NCBI GenBank assembly: GCA_963809545.1
Contig: CAWEKD010000005.1
Coordinates: 1,054,001 to 1,118,000 of the forward strand
Length of the DNA: 64,000 bases
Direction: 5' to 3'
DNA from: Natronosporangium sp035305625
GTDB lineage: Bacteria > Actinomycetota > Actinomycetes > Mycobacteriales > Micromonosporaceae
Shown: one piece after another, positions 31,082 to 40,133 of the stretch
Layout: every line of letters starts with the position of its first letter
How positions within the stretch are numbered: the stretch's first letter is position 1
The notes under the pieces: model-generated
Told to the model about the DNA's origin: nothing
Seen by the model: the letters and a program-made list of their open reading frames with translations, nothing else
Database searches by the model: none
Program-made: the position numbers and the translations under genes

Positions 31082-31086
31082 GTGCG

Positions 31087-31929
31087 ATGATCGTTGCCAC
31101 GCGGACCCTGTCGCCGGCGCTGGTCCCCATCGAAATCGGGCTCGCCACCGTGCGGATGCGGCACGGCGCCCACGGGGACCGGGGCCTAGCGCCCGGGCTG
31201 CTGGTGACGGACCCGATCGACGACTGGCTGCCGGCCACCGAGTTCACCACCGGCGGGAAGCTGGACTGGCTGCTCGCCGTGGCGGAACAGCGGTGGCGCG
31301 CCGCCCCGCACGTAGCCGGGTCGCTGCTGTGGCGCTCGTACACCTACTGGCTCACCCTGCCGGTGGTGCTGGGCTGGGTGACCGCCCGTCGGGTGCTGCT
31401 GGTGGATCCGGAGGATGTGCTGGTACGGGTGGATCCCGCCCCCGCCGGTCCGGGCAGCCCGCCGCTGCTCACGTTCGGGTTGCGTCGGCTGCGGCTGGCG
31501 GTGGCCGCCGACGACCCGCTGGCCGGTCCCCATCCGCCGACGCTGACCGCGGGACCTGACGGCAACGAGCTGCGGGTCTACCAGGATTCGGCGCAGCTGT
31601 TGACGGTGCTGCACCAGTCGCTGCGCGCACACCACCTCGACCCGCTGCTAGGGCAGATTCGCCAGCGGTTCCGGTTGGGGGAGCGGACCCTGCTCGGTTC
31701 GCTCGCCGCAGCGGTGGCGTACGCGCTGGTCCGGGGCATGGACGCGCCGCTGGCCGAGCTGGATGAGGAACTGCACACCTTGGCGACCAGCTTGGGCGTG
31801 GCGGATCTGGTCACGCTGACCGCCGGCCCGGACGGTGCGCCGGAGGTGCACCGGCGTACCTGCTGTTTGGCCTTCACGTTGCCGGAGCCGAAGATCTGCG
31901 GTAGCTGCTGCCTGCGCAATCCTCGTTGA
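31087..31929 (+). CDS. (2Fe-2S) ferric-siderophore reductase, FhuF-like (280 aa)
   Basis: The C-terminus carries the FhuF Cys pattern RTCCLAFTLPEPKICGSCCL (Cys-Cys-x10-Cys-x2-Cys), ligands of a [2Fe-2S] cluster that reduces ferric siderophores and releases iron in the cytoplasm. The N-terminal 240 residues (LDWLLAVAEQRWRAAPHVAG, SLLWRSYTYWLTLPVVLGWV) fit the helical FhuF/IucA-like substrate domain. The ATG at 31087 has no ribosome-binding site and follows the iron box directly, so the mRNA may be leaderless. No siderophore biosynthesis genes are nearby. Confidence 0.82.
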   Translation: MIVATRTLSPALVPIEIGLATVRMRHGAHGDRGLAPGLLVTDPIDDWLPATEFTTGGKLDWLLAVAEQRWRAAPHVAGSLLWRSYTYWLTLPVVLGWVTARRVLLVDPEDVLVRVDPAPAGPGSPPLLTFGLRRLRLAVAADDPLAGPHPPTLTAGPDGNELRVYQDSAQLLTVLHQSLRAHHLDPLLGQIRQRFRLGERTLLGSLAAAVAYALVRGMDAPLAELDEELHTLATSLGVADLVTLTAGPDGAPEVHRRTCCLAFTLPEPKICGSCCLRNPR

Positions 31930-31986
31930 TTATCATCTATATCCCTTGTCGGCTGTGCCCTGCCTCGCGGGTACTAGATGATGATC
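31928..31986. repeat. imperfect inverted repeat in the gap before the LAL regulator
   Basis: GATTATCATCTA (31928-31939) and TAGATGATGATC (31975-31986) are complementary at 11 of 12 positions, 35 bases apart. The stretch is A/T-rich. It may end the FhuF-like transcript or be an operator for the regulator gene. Confidence 0.35.
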
Positions 31987-32065
31987 TTGATCTTCCCTTC
32001 CGTCTGCGCCAGAGCTAGCCTCCGGTAGACAACCATGATCAGGATGGCGGTCGGGACAGAAGTAG

Positions 32066-35017
32066 ATGGCGACGAGCGCGAGCGACCGCGGCGCCCCGAG
32101 CTGGCCACCAGCGGCGCCGGCGGGTGGACGCAGGGTAGTGTCGCCCCGACTGGTCGGCCGCGAATCGGAGCTTGCCCGCCTAGTGACAGCGGTCTTGGCT
32201 CCCCCCTCGGTGGTGGTGCTAGAGGGTGAGGCCGGGGTCGGCAAGAGCCGGTTGATCTCCGAGCTACGTGCCTCTCCTCAGCTGGCCGGCCGGCACTTGG
32301 CGGTCGGGGAGTGTCGCCGGATTCGGGAACCGTTCCCGTTAGGGCCGGTGCTGGAGGCGGTCCGCCAGCTGGACGCCGCCCTCGCGCTGGTCGAGCTCTC
32401 GCCGGTGGCAGGAGCACTGCGGCCGCTGCTGCCGGAGATCGCCGACCGGCTACCGCCGGACCTGCCCCCGTTGCTGGACCCCGCCGCCGACCGGCACCGG
32501 ATCTTCCGGGCGCTGATCAGTGTGTTCACTTCCCTCGGGTCGACTCTGCTGGTGTTGGAGGACCTGCACTGGGTGGATCCCCATACGGTGGACTTCCTCC
32601 ACTATCTGCTTGCGGAACCACCGCCGGCGCTATCGCTGGTGCTGACTTTCCGAGGGGAGGAGGTCAGCCCTGCGGTGCGGGCGCTGACTGCGCGGCTGCC
32701 ACCGGAGGTGACCCGAGAGCACATCCCGGTGCCCCCACTCGACCCGGTGCAGACCGGTACGTTGGCCGCGGCCATCCTCGGTACAGACCGGATTTCCGAA
32801 GAGTTCGCCCACCACTTGTGCGCCCGTGCCTCCGGGCTGCCGCTCGTAGTCGAGGAGCTGCTGGCGCTGTTGCGGGCCCGCGGGACCTTGGTGCCTTGGG
32901 GCACCCGCTGGGCGCGACTCACCCTGGATCGACTGGATGTGCCCACCGGTATCCGAGATTCAGTATGGGAACGGGTTGGGCGGTTACCGGCTAGCGGTCG
33001 ATCCGTGGTGGAGGCCGCCGCGGTCCTCCAGCTGCCGGTTCCGGTCGAAGTGCTGGCCGCCACTGCGGACCCGGATCAGGCGAGACCGGGGCTGGTGCAG
33101 GCGTTGGCCTCCAGTCTGCTTGTCGAGCAAGGTGATCGAGTCGGGTTCCGCCACGCGCTGGCAATGCAAGCGGTGTATGAGGCGATTCCACTGCCCAGGC
33201 GGCTCGACCTGCATGCCCGAGCCGCAGCGGCGCTGACCGCGCTTGATCCCCCTCCGCTTGGACAGATCGCCCACCATCTGCGCCAGGCTGGCGAGGTCAC
33301 CAAGTGGGTAGCCGCGGCAGAGTCCGCCGCCGATCAGGCGATCGAGCTAGGGGACCCCGAGGAGGCGGTTCGGCTCCTGGGAGAGGTGCTCCGAGCAGGC
33401 GGTACCCAAGGCGTCAAGCGGGCCCGTCTGGCGATCAAGTTGGGGTGGGCGTCGATACGGGCACTCCACCCACCCGCGCCTGACCTGCGGGATCTCTTGT
33501 CCACGGTGCTGGCAGAGGAGCCGGAGCTACCGGCCGGGCTTCGGGGCGAATTGTGGTTCCTGGTGGCGTTGCAGTGCGAGCAGGTCGGGGACGTAGCGCG
33601 GGAGCGGCAGGCGTACCTGGCGGCGTTGCCGGACCTCGCTAACCACCCGGAGCTGCGGGCATGGGCGATGATGGGGCTCGCGGTGCCGCGAGTGCCGGAC
33701 GTGCCAGCCGCCGAACACCGCCAGTGGCTGGACCGGACCCTGCAGACCCTACCGTCTATAACCGATCCCGCGCTGCGGGTGTCGGTGCGGGGTAAGGCGG
33801 CGATGTTGATGACGACCACGGGGGACCGCCGGTGGCGTCGTCTGACCGCGCAGGTCCGGCGGGATACCGGAGACCGCCCTCGTGACCGTCGAGAAGTCAA
33901 CGCCTACTACTCCATCGGCGTCGAGGCCTGTTATGCCGGGCACCACCGGATCGCGGAGCAACTGCTGAACACGGCCTTGGCCGCGGCGGTGGAGCGGGAG
34001 ATCCGCATGGAGGAGCTGCGGATTCGGTCCGCGGCCGCGGTACTCGCTTACTGCCGGGGCGCTTGGGAGGGGTTGGCCGACACGGCCACCGAGCTTCGAC
34101 AGCTTTTGACCAACCGGCATCGGCTTCAAGTGGAGCAGGATGTGGTCGGTGCAGGACTGGCGTTGGCCCGTGGTGCCCTTGACCGAGCCGGTCAGTGGCT
34201 TACGGACATCATCGCGCGAGCCGAGACCGACCTGGACCTGCTTCCCATTCCGATGACCGGGTACGTACGGTGGGCGCTGGCCCGTGGCCTGTCGGAGCAG
34301 GCGGTGGCGGTCTTGGAGGGTCCGCTCGCGGCCTGGGAGCGTAAAGGGGTGTGGCCGCCGGCGTTCCGGGTGCTCCCGGTGGCGGTGGAGGCGATGGTGG
34401 CCGCCGGGGAGCGGGAGCGAGCCGGTCGGTTGTGGGAGGACTGGACTGCCCAGGCACGGGGTGTGGACGCCCCACTGGCCACGGCCGCTACCGAGTACGC
34501 CCGGGCGGTCCTGGTCGCGGCTGACCACCACTGGGGCGTGGCCGCGGAACGGTTCCTGGCTGCGGCTGAGCGGTACGACGCGTTGCTGTGCCCGTACGAG
34601 GCGGCGCAGGCCCGGGAGTACGCGGCCCGATGCTTGATTGCTGAGGGAGACGACCGGGCAGCGGCGGTGTTGGGTGCGGCGCTCGCCGGCTACCGACGGC
34701 TGGGTGCGCGCTGGGACACCGGTCGGGCCGCGAGCCTGGCCCGGCGGTACGGGGTGCCGTTGCCCGCCCCCCACCGGGGTGGCTCCCGCGGTTACGGCGC
34801 GGAGTTGTCGCCCCGGGAACGGGAAGTAGCCACCTTGGCGGCCAGTGGCCGCACCAACCGGGAGATCGCGGCCGACCTCTATCTGTCACCGAAGACTGTG
34901 GAGAAGCACATCAGCGCGGTATTGCGCAAACTTGGGGTCCGGTCCCGCACCGAGCTAGCCCGCCGTTTCGCTGGGACGGGGTTGGGGCGGATTGAGGATG
35001 GGGGGATTTCCCCATAG
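32066..35017 (+). CDS. LAL-type LuxR transcriptional regulator (983 aa)
   Basis: Large ATP-binding regulator of the LuxR family (LAL). Walker A at about residue 58 (VLEGEAGVGKSRLISELR), Walker B at about 155-165 (TLLVLEDLHWVDPHTVDFLH), a long helical TPR-like middle (ALLDQAIELGDPEEAVRLLG-type repeats), and a C-terminal LuxR HTH at about 915-970 (ELSPREREVATLAASGRTNR, EIAADLYLSPKTVEKHISAV). LAL proteins activate operons on sensing a ligand and hydrolysing ATP. It lies directly before the exported-protein cassette in the same direction and is its obvious regulator. ATG 32066 is chosen, although a downstream start near VVSPRLVGRE is possible. Confidence 0.87.
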   Translation: MATSASDRGAPSWPPAAPAGGRRVVSPRLVGRESELARLVTAVLAPPSVVVLEGEAGVGKSRLISELRASPQLAGRHLAVGECRRIREPFPLGPVLEAVRQLDAALALVELSPVAGALRPLLPEIADRLPPDLPPLLDPAADRHRIFRALISVFTSLGSTLLVLEDLHWVDPHTVDFLHYLLAEPPPALSLVLTFRGEEVSPAVRALTARLPPEVTREHIPVPPLDPVQTGTLAAAILGTDRISEEFAHHLCARASGLPLVVEELLALLRARGTLVPWGTRWARLTLDRLDVPTGIRDSVWERVGRLPASGRSVVEAAAVLQLPVPVEVLAATADPDQARPGLVQALASSLLVEQGDRVGFRHALAMQAVYEAIPLPRRLDLHARAAAALTALDPPPLGQIAHHLRQAGEVTKWVAAAESAADQAIELGDPEEAVRLLGEVLRAGGTQGVKRARLAIKLGWASIRALHPPAPDLRDLLSTVLAEEPELPAGLRGELWFLVALQCEQVGDVARERQAYLAALPDLANHPELRAWAMMGLAVPRVPDVPAAEHRQWLDRTLQTLPSITDPALRVSVRGKAAMLMTTTGDRRWRRLTAQVRRDTGDRPRDRREVNAYYSIGVEACYAGHHRIAEQLLNTALAAAVEREIRMEELRIRSAAAVLAYCRGAWEGLADTATELRQLLTNRHRLQVEQDVVGAGLALARGALDRAGQWLTDIIARAETDLDLLPIPMTGYVRWALARGLSEQAVAVLEGPLAAWERKGVWPPAFRVLPVAVEAMVAAGERERAGRLWEDWTAQARGVDAPLATAATEYARAVLVAADHHWGVAAERFLAAAERYDALLCPYEAAQAREYAARCLIAEGDDRAAAVLGAALAGYRRLGARWDTGRAASLARRYGVPLPAPHRGGSRGYGAELSPREREVATLAASGRTNREIAADLYLSPKTVEKHISAVLRKLGVRSRTELARRFAGTGLGRIEDGGISP

Positions 35018-35050
35018 CCCCGCTCCGCCGTTCCGGTCGATTCTGACCAG

Positions 35051-35242
35051 GTGCGAGATGGAACGAGTGCCGGCGAGCCAGAACGGCCCCGGCCTGGTGA
35101 CAACCCCGCGCCAGTGAACCCGTCGGAGGTTCCCCCACCGGCCCCGCCGGTCAATGACCCTGATTCATTGGAGAAATTCGATATTTCTGGGTCGGTGGAG
35201 CCAGGGGACCTACCGCCCGGGCAGACGTGGGTCGAGGCATGA
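35051..35242 (+). CDS. small proline-rich ORF (63 aa)
   Basis: A GTG-started frame with gene-like codon use. The first 37 residues are Pro/Glu/Asn-rich (AGEPERPRPGDNPAPVNPSE), and the rest (LEKFDISGSVEPGDLPPGQT) is acidic with hydrophobic residues. No signal peptide and no cysteines. Its stop codon overlaps the ribosome-binding site of the next gene, so translation may be coupled. Function unknown; it could be a peptide signal, a small regulator or a chance frame. Confidence 0.4.
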   Translation: MRDGTSAGEPERPRPGDNPAPVNPSEVPPPAPPVNDPDSLEKFDISGSVEPGDLPPGQTWVEA

Positions 35243-35255
35243 AGGAGGCGTGGCG

Positions 35256-37682
35256 ATGAGACCTCCCGGTAACCGGCCGGCGGTGCCCGGCCAGCGGTGG
35301 CGGCCCGGGCGGGCCGGCGCGGCGGCGGTGGCCGGTTCACTGCTACTTGGCTTGGTGGCTACGGGGGCGGTGGCGCAGTCGGCAAGAGACGGGGACACCG
35401 GGGCGGTCCATGTGCCAGCACCCATGACGGCCCCGGAGGTGGTCGCCACCGCCGAGGTGGAGGAAGCCACCGTCACCCTGGTAACCGGCGAGCGGGTGAC
35501 GGTGCAGACGGCCCCGGACGGCCGGCCCGTGGTGGCGGAGCTCGCGGGGGGTGCGGAGCCGGACGCGACCATAGTCCAGTTCACCTGGGCCGGCGACCTG
35601 TATGCCGTCCCCGTGCTGGCTCTGCCGTATCTCCCCAATGTCCTCGACCCGAGCCTGTTCAACGTGAGCTATTTGGCGCGGGCGGGCCTGGTCGACGGGG
35701 TACCGGTAGCGGTCAACGGTGACCTCGACTCTGTGCCGGTGTCCATCGGTCCAGACGGGGCACCGGTGCTCGAACCGGACCGGGCTGGTGAGCTATCTGC
35801 GCTTCTCGCTGCCCATGTGACCAGCGGTCGGCTACCGGGGATCACACGGATCTCCCTGGCGGCTCCTGATGCCATGTCGCCACCGCCTCCCCCTGGCCAG
35901 GCCCCCACGGATGAGATCACTGTGGTCGCCCCGGAGGGGAGCGCCGATGAGCCACCGGCATACCACACCCTGACGGTGCAGTTGCGGGACCGGCACGGTG
36001 GTAGCGGTAACGGAGCCTTGTTCCTGCAGAACGTCGATGACGCGGGGCTAGCCCTGTTCTGGCTGAACGCGCAGGACGAGGTGGCGTTCAGCGTGCCTGA
36101 GGGCACCTACAGCCTGGTAGCACCGGTGCTCTCGGTCGATCCCGCCACCGGAGAGATTCTGACCGCGCTCACCGCCGTCCCGGAGGTACGGGCGGATTCC
36201 GCCCGTACGGTCGTCTTGGACGCCCGAGAAGCTCGGCCGTACGACGTCTCCGTGGAGCCGTCACCGGGGCTGGCGGTCCGGCAAGACATGCTGTCCTTCA
36301 CTCGGATTAGCCGCCGCGGAGGCGGCACCACTATCGCCGGCACCGACTATCTGAACCTTGGGCTGCTGGCGGTGTATCCCAACCCGCTGCCCGGAACGTT
36401 GCCGTCAGGGCTGCTGGCCACCCCCACCGCGGAGGTGAGCACCGGCACGTTCGGCTTCAACGCCCACACCATGCTGCGAGACGGGACCCCCTTCGGCGGG
36501 ATCGTGTCCACCCCCATCTACTTGCTCAGTTTTCCCCAGCCGAACCGGATCCCCGACACACTTTCCTACACAGTGGATGAGGCGGACCTGACCACAGTGC
36601 GGCATCAGGTTCATCGCAGCCCGTCCGCTTGGCAATGCGGGCAGACACCGAGCCTGATCGCCAACGTCTACTCCCCCTGGGGGCACGCCCTCCAGCTGTC
36701 CCAGGCGGTGGCGTACGACGTTGCCCCGGATGCGGGACGGCGAGTCGATTATTGGTACACCAGCCGTCCGGATCTGGACGTGTGGCAGGCGAGCATGAAC
36801 CTGAGCGACTGCACTCGCCGGGTCGGCCAGCGACAACTGATCGAGCCGGGCGCGGTCCTGGAAGAAGTGTGGAACCGAAGCCCCCTCGTTCCCGCGGCGA
36901 ATGTCGTCTATCTCGACTCGTTCACCGCGTCATTGAGCGGGGGCGGGTCCATGGTGGAGCCATTGACGGCCGCATGCCAGGCCTGCCGGCAGGGCAACGT
37001 GGCACAACTGATGATGGCGCCCTTCGGTGATTCCCAGCCAGGGCACTACTACTACCGCCCCGCGTATTGTGTCGAGGCGTGTGACCTGAGCTTCCGTCGC
37101 AATGGCGAACTCGTGGTCACCAGTGAAATTGCCCATGGCGAGTACGTGCTTACCCCGTACGCTCAGCAGTTGCCACTGTTGCCGGAACCCACCTGGTACG
37201 AGCTGGAGATCAGCACCGCCCGGCCTGGCGATCCCACCGCGGTGACCCGGACGGTGTGGACGTTCCACTCCAGCCCGGATGACCAGGTTGCGGATCTGCC
37301 GCCGCAGGTGCACTGTGCCCCCGATCCCGACCAGCCGTGCGCGTTCCTACCGTTGCTGTTCCCCCGCTACGACCTGGAGCTGGACCTGGATTCGCGGGCG
37401 ATGGCCAATGAGCGTTTCCCTGTGGTGTTTCGCGTAGACAGCCAGCATCACGCCCCACCCGCCCTGGTGACCGCGACTCTGGCGGTGTCCTACGACAGCG
37501 GCGCCACCTGGTCAGATCCGATTCCGGCCTGGAGCCGGGCAGACGGCAGTTTCATCGTGTCGATTCCCCACCCGCCGCTGGCGGAGACCGACGGGTTCGT
37601 CGCGCTGTGGCTGCAGGCCACCGACCGCGCCGGTAACGCGGTCGAACAAACCATCATCCGGGCCTACGGGCTGACTGAGTGA
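35256..37682 (+). CDS. exported S8-peptidase-like protein lacking the catalytic core (808 aa)
   Basis: A signal peptide is visible (RAGAAAVAGSLLLGLVATGA, cleavage near AVA-QS). The mature N-terminus EEATVTLVTGERVTVQTAPD, then ALPYLPNVLDPSLFNVSYLA, is the start typical of the very large secreted actinobacterial S8 peptidases. The middle (YHTLTVQLRDRHGGSGNGAL) and the C-terminal part with beta-sandwich character (DGFVALWLQATDRAGNAVEQ) also fit the non-catalytic regions of such proteins. But no Asp/His/Ser motif (no DTG, HGTH or GTSMAxP) exists anywhere, so it cannot be a subtilase. ATG 35256 has AAGGAGG seven bases upstream. First gene of the exported cassette. Confidence 0.75.
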   Translation: MRPPGNRPAVPGQRWRPGRAGAAAVAGSLLLGLVATGAVAQSARDGDTGAVHVPAPMTAPEVVATAEVEEATVTLVTGERVTVQTAPDGRPVVAELAGGAEPDATIVQFTWAGDLYAVPVLALPYLPNVLDPSLFNVSYLARAGLVDGVPVAVNGDLDSVPVSIGPDGAPVLEPDRAGELSALLAAHVTSGRLPGITRISLAAPDAMSPPPPPGQAPTDEITVVAPEGSADEPPAYHTLTVQLRDRHGGSGNGALFLQNVDDAGLALFWLNAQDEVAFSVPEGTYSLVAPVLSVDPATGEILTALTAVPEVRADSARTVVLDAREARPYDVSVEPSPGLAVRQDMLSFTRISRRGGGTTIAGTDYLNLGLLAVYPNPLPGTLPSGLLATPTAEVSTGTFGFNAHTMLRDGTPFGGIVSTPIYLLSFPQPNRIPDTLSYTVDEADLTTVRHQVHRSPSAWQCGQTPSLIANVYSPWGHALQLSQAVAYDVAPDAGRRVDYWYTSRPDLDVWQASMNLSDCTRRVGQRQLIEPGAVLEEVWNRSPLVPAANVVYLDSFTASLSGGGSMVEPLTAACQACRQGNVAQLMMAPFGDSQPGHYYYRPAYCVEACDLSFRRNGELVVTSEIAHGEYVLTPYAQQLPLLPEPTWYELEISTARPGDPTAVTRTVWTFHSSPDDQVADLPPQVHCAPDPDQPCAFLPLLFPRYDLELDLDSRAMANERFPVVFRVDSQHHAPPALVTATLAVSYDSGATWSDPIPAWSRADGSFIVSIPHPPLAETDGFVALWLQATDRAGNAVEQTIIRAYGLTE

Positions 37683-37697
37683 TCACCGGGAGCTGAC

Positions 37698-38921
37698 ATG
37701 ACCACTCTGTCGCATCGATCTCGGCTGGTCCTGGCGGTCGCCGGAGTCGCCGCCCTGATCGCCCTGACCGACCCCGCGGCCCCGATCGACCCCACCCCGG
37801 GGATGGCGGCGGCGACGACGGTCCCGTCGGCGGACCGCGACTGTCGGGAATTGACGGTGGGCCGGGCCGCCTGCCTGGCCGCGGCGGTCACCGGGTCGGA
37901 TGGGGTGCCGCTGTCTCTGGCCGAAGCCCGCCAGGCCGGCTACCAGCCGTTCACCCCAGCCGAGCTGCGTGACGCCTATCGGTTGCCGTCGGAGCTGCTC
38001 GGCTCCCGCCAGACGATCGCGGTGGTGGTCCCGTACGACCATCCTGACGCCGAAGCTGACCTCGCGGTTTACCGGGCGGAGTTCGGTCTTCCCCCCTGCG
38101 ACCAGCACTTCCCCTGTTTCCGCAAGGTTGACCAGCGGGGCGGCACCGACTTTCCACCCGCACACCGAGACTGGAGCCTGAACGCCACTGTCGGTCTGCA
38201 GGTGGCGGCGGCCGTCTGCCCAAACTGTCGGCTGCTGTTGGTGGAGGCGGACGACGAGAGCGTGGCCAGCCTGGGCGCGGCGGTGACACAGGCGGTCGCG
38301 CAGGGCGCGGACGTGGTTGCCGCCCTGTACGGGATCCCGGAATACCGGACCGCGATGGACGACGCCGAGTACTACCACCATCCGGGGACACCGGTGGTGG
38401 CGCCCAGCGGTAACGCCGGATTCCCGATCGCCACCGGGCAACTGCTGCCGGCGGCGTACCCAGGCGTGGTCGCGGTCGGCGGCACCACCCTGTACCGGGA
38501 CGACAACGCGCGCGGCTGGAGCGAACTGGCCTGGTCCGGATCTGGCTCCGGCTGCTCGGTATATCTGCCTAAGCCGACGTGGCAGCAGGACTCGCTTTGC
38601 CGCAATCGGACTGTGGCGGACGTGGCGGCGGTGGCCGACCTGAACACCCCGGTGGCGGTTTACCACACTTACGGCGCCACTGGCTGGCTAGCGGCCGGTG
38701 GTACTCCGGTGGCGACCGCGCTGATCGCGGCGGTGTACGCCCTGGCGGGCAACGCCGCCACCATCGAGCCCGGCCCGCATCTCTACCAGCACGCTGATCA
38801 CCTGTTCGACGTCATGGAAGGAGCCACCGGCCACTGCGGAGGTGGCTACCTGTGCACCGCCGGCCCCGGCTACGACGGGCCTACCGGCCTCGGAACCCCT
38901 AACGGAATAGGCGCCTTCTAG
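37698..38921 (+). CDS. exported sedolisin-fold (S53-like) pseudoprotease, catalytic residues replaced (407 aa)
   Basis: Signal peptide MTTLSHRSRLVLAVAGVAAL. Blocks VCPNCRLLLVEADDESVASL, GVVAVGGTTLYRDDNARGWS, AGSGCSVYLPKPTW-like and CTAGPGYDGPTGLGTPNG are those of actinobacterial S53-like secreted peptidases. In active relatives the catalytic Glu-x3-Asp, oxyanion Asp (SGD) and Ser (GTS) are present. Here they are Asp158-x3-Asn162 (DWSLN), Asn239 (PSGNAG) and Pro337 (GGTPVA), so none of the four is right and the protein should be inactive as a peptidase. Cysteines for at least three disulfides remain. The fold is probably kept for binding. It lies 15 bp after the preceding gene. Confidence 0.85.
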   Translation: MTTLSHRSRLVLAVAGVAALIALTDPAAPIDPTPGMAAATTVPSADRDCRELTVGRAACLAAAVTGSDGVPLSLAEARQAGYQPFTPAELRDAYRLPSELLGSRQTIAVVVPYDHPDAEADLAVYRAEFGLPPCDQHFPCFRKVDQRGGTDFPPAHRDWSLNATVGLQVAAAVCPNCRLLLVEADDESVASLGAAVTQAVAQGADVVAALYGIPEYRTAMDDAEYYHHPGTPVVAPSGNAGFPIATGQLLPAAYPGVVAVGGTTLYRDDNARGWSELAWSGSGSGCSVYLPKPTWQQDSLCRNRTVADVAAVADLNTPVAVYHTYGATGWLAAGGTPVATALIAAVYALAGNAATIEPGPHLYQHADHLFDVMEGATGHCGGGYLCTAGPGYDGPTGLGTPNGIGAF

Positions 38922-38929
38922 GAGCATCC

Positions 38930-40132
38930 ATGGCCCTACGTACTATCGCGGCTGCGGTCGCAGCCACCACCCTGGTGGCCCTGCCGAGCACCGGCGTACC
39001 GGTCCTGACGGGGCCAGATACCGGGACCGGTTGTGTCCGGACCCTGCTGGACGTCCCCAGGGCGCCCGGCCGTGACGATGTGATCAACGGTATCCATCCG
39101 GTGTCGGAACAGCAGGTGTGGTTCACCGGCCGCCACGCGGCGATTCAGCCGTGGGTGCTGCGCGCCGATGGGGACACGGTCAGCCAACCAGTGCAGCCCG
39201 TGACTCCGTTGGGCGGTGCCCACTACAGCGTGGCCGGTGGCTCGTTCAGCTCTGACACCGAGGGCTGGATGCTGACCAGCAACTATGCCAGCCGGTTCAC
39301 CACCCCCACCGCCCAGCGGTGGGATGGGCAGCGGTGGGTCACGGTGCCGCTGGCGATCTCCCCGGACCCCCGCACCCGGTGGGCGAGCATCGTGAACGCG
39401 GTGGTGTCGGTTTCTTCGACCGACGCCTGGGCGGTCGGTAGCTTCACTCGCCCCCCGGATGGGTTGTCCGTCACCGGGGCGATGATCCAGCGCTGGGACG
39501 GCACCACCTGGCAGCTTGTGGACAACCCCGCCGACCAGTTGGCCGGTGCTGGACTGGAAGCGCTCCACGTGATCTCCCCGGATGAGGTGTGGGCGGTCGG
39601 CCGACAAGTGGATCCCTTGACCGGCCACGGCATTCCACTGGTGATGCGGTGGGACGGCCACCAATGGGAGACGGTGCCCACCCCGGGGGTGGTCGCTCCA
39701 GCCACGCTCACCGCCGTGAGCGGCACCTCCGCAAAGGAGGTGTGGGTCGCCGGCGGTCAGACCATGGCCGGCACTGAGAACCTCGCTGAGCCATTGATCA
39801 TGCGGTGGGATGGCAGCGAGTGGACGGTCATGGAGCTACCCGCAGTCGGGAACGCCCTACTGCAGGGAATCTATGCCTCCGGTGATCAGGTGTGGGCGGT
39901 CGGTCAGTTCGCTCTCGGGCTGGCACCTTACTTCCTTTACTACGACGGAGCACAGTGGACTGCTGAGCCGGCACCTGGTCCTACCGGCCCAGGATTCCGG
40001 CACGACTACCGGGCGGTCAACGGCGCGGGGTCGGAGCAGATCTGGATCGCCGGCACCGTCTTGGACTGGAACAACGAACGTGCACTCACCGCACGGGTGA
40101 TTCGCCTCACCTGCGCGAGCGAGGAGGTCTGA
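38930..40132 (+). CDS. exported beta-propeller (WD/kelch-like) protein (400 aa)
   Basis: Signal peptide MALRTIAAAVAATTLVALPS. The mature protein has about six repeats of the form AWAVG...QRWDG..W (DAWAVGSFTRPPDG, MIQRWDGTTWQLVD, EVWAVGRQVDPLTG, LVMRWDGHQWETVP, EVWVAGGQTMAGTE, QVWAVGQFALGLAP), each making one blade of a propeller. Such exported propellers bind proteins or carbohydrates. It follows the pseudoprotease by 8 bp and precedes the subtilisin by 1 bp, so it is co-translated with both. Confidence 0.78.
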   Translation: MALRTIAAAVAATTLVALPSTGVPVLTGPDTGTGCVRTLLDVPRAPGRDDVINGIHPVSEQQVWFTGRHAAIQPWVLRADGDTVSQPVQPVTPLGGAHYSVAGGSFSSDTEGWMLTSNYASRFTTPTAQRWDGQRWVTVPLAISPDPRTRWASIVNAVVSVSSTDAWAVGSFTRPPDGLSVTGAMIQRWDGTTWQLVDNPADQLAGAGLEALHVISPDEVWAVGRQVDPLTGHGIPLVMRWDGHQWETVPTPGVVAPATLTAVSGTSAKEVWVAGGQTMAGTENLAEPLIMRWDGSEWTVMELPAVGNALLQGIYASGDQVWAVGQFALGLAPYFLYYDGAQWTAEPAPGPTGPGFRHDYRAVNGAGSEQIWIAGTVLDWNNERALTARVIRLTCASEEV

Positions 40133-40133
40133 G

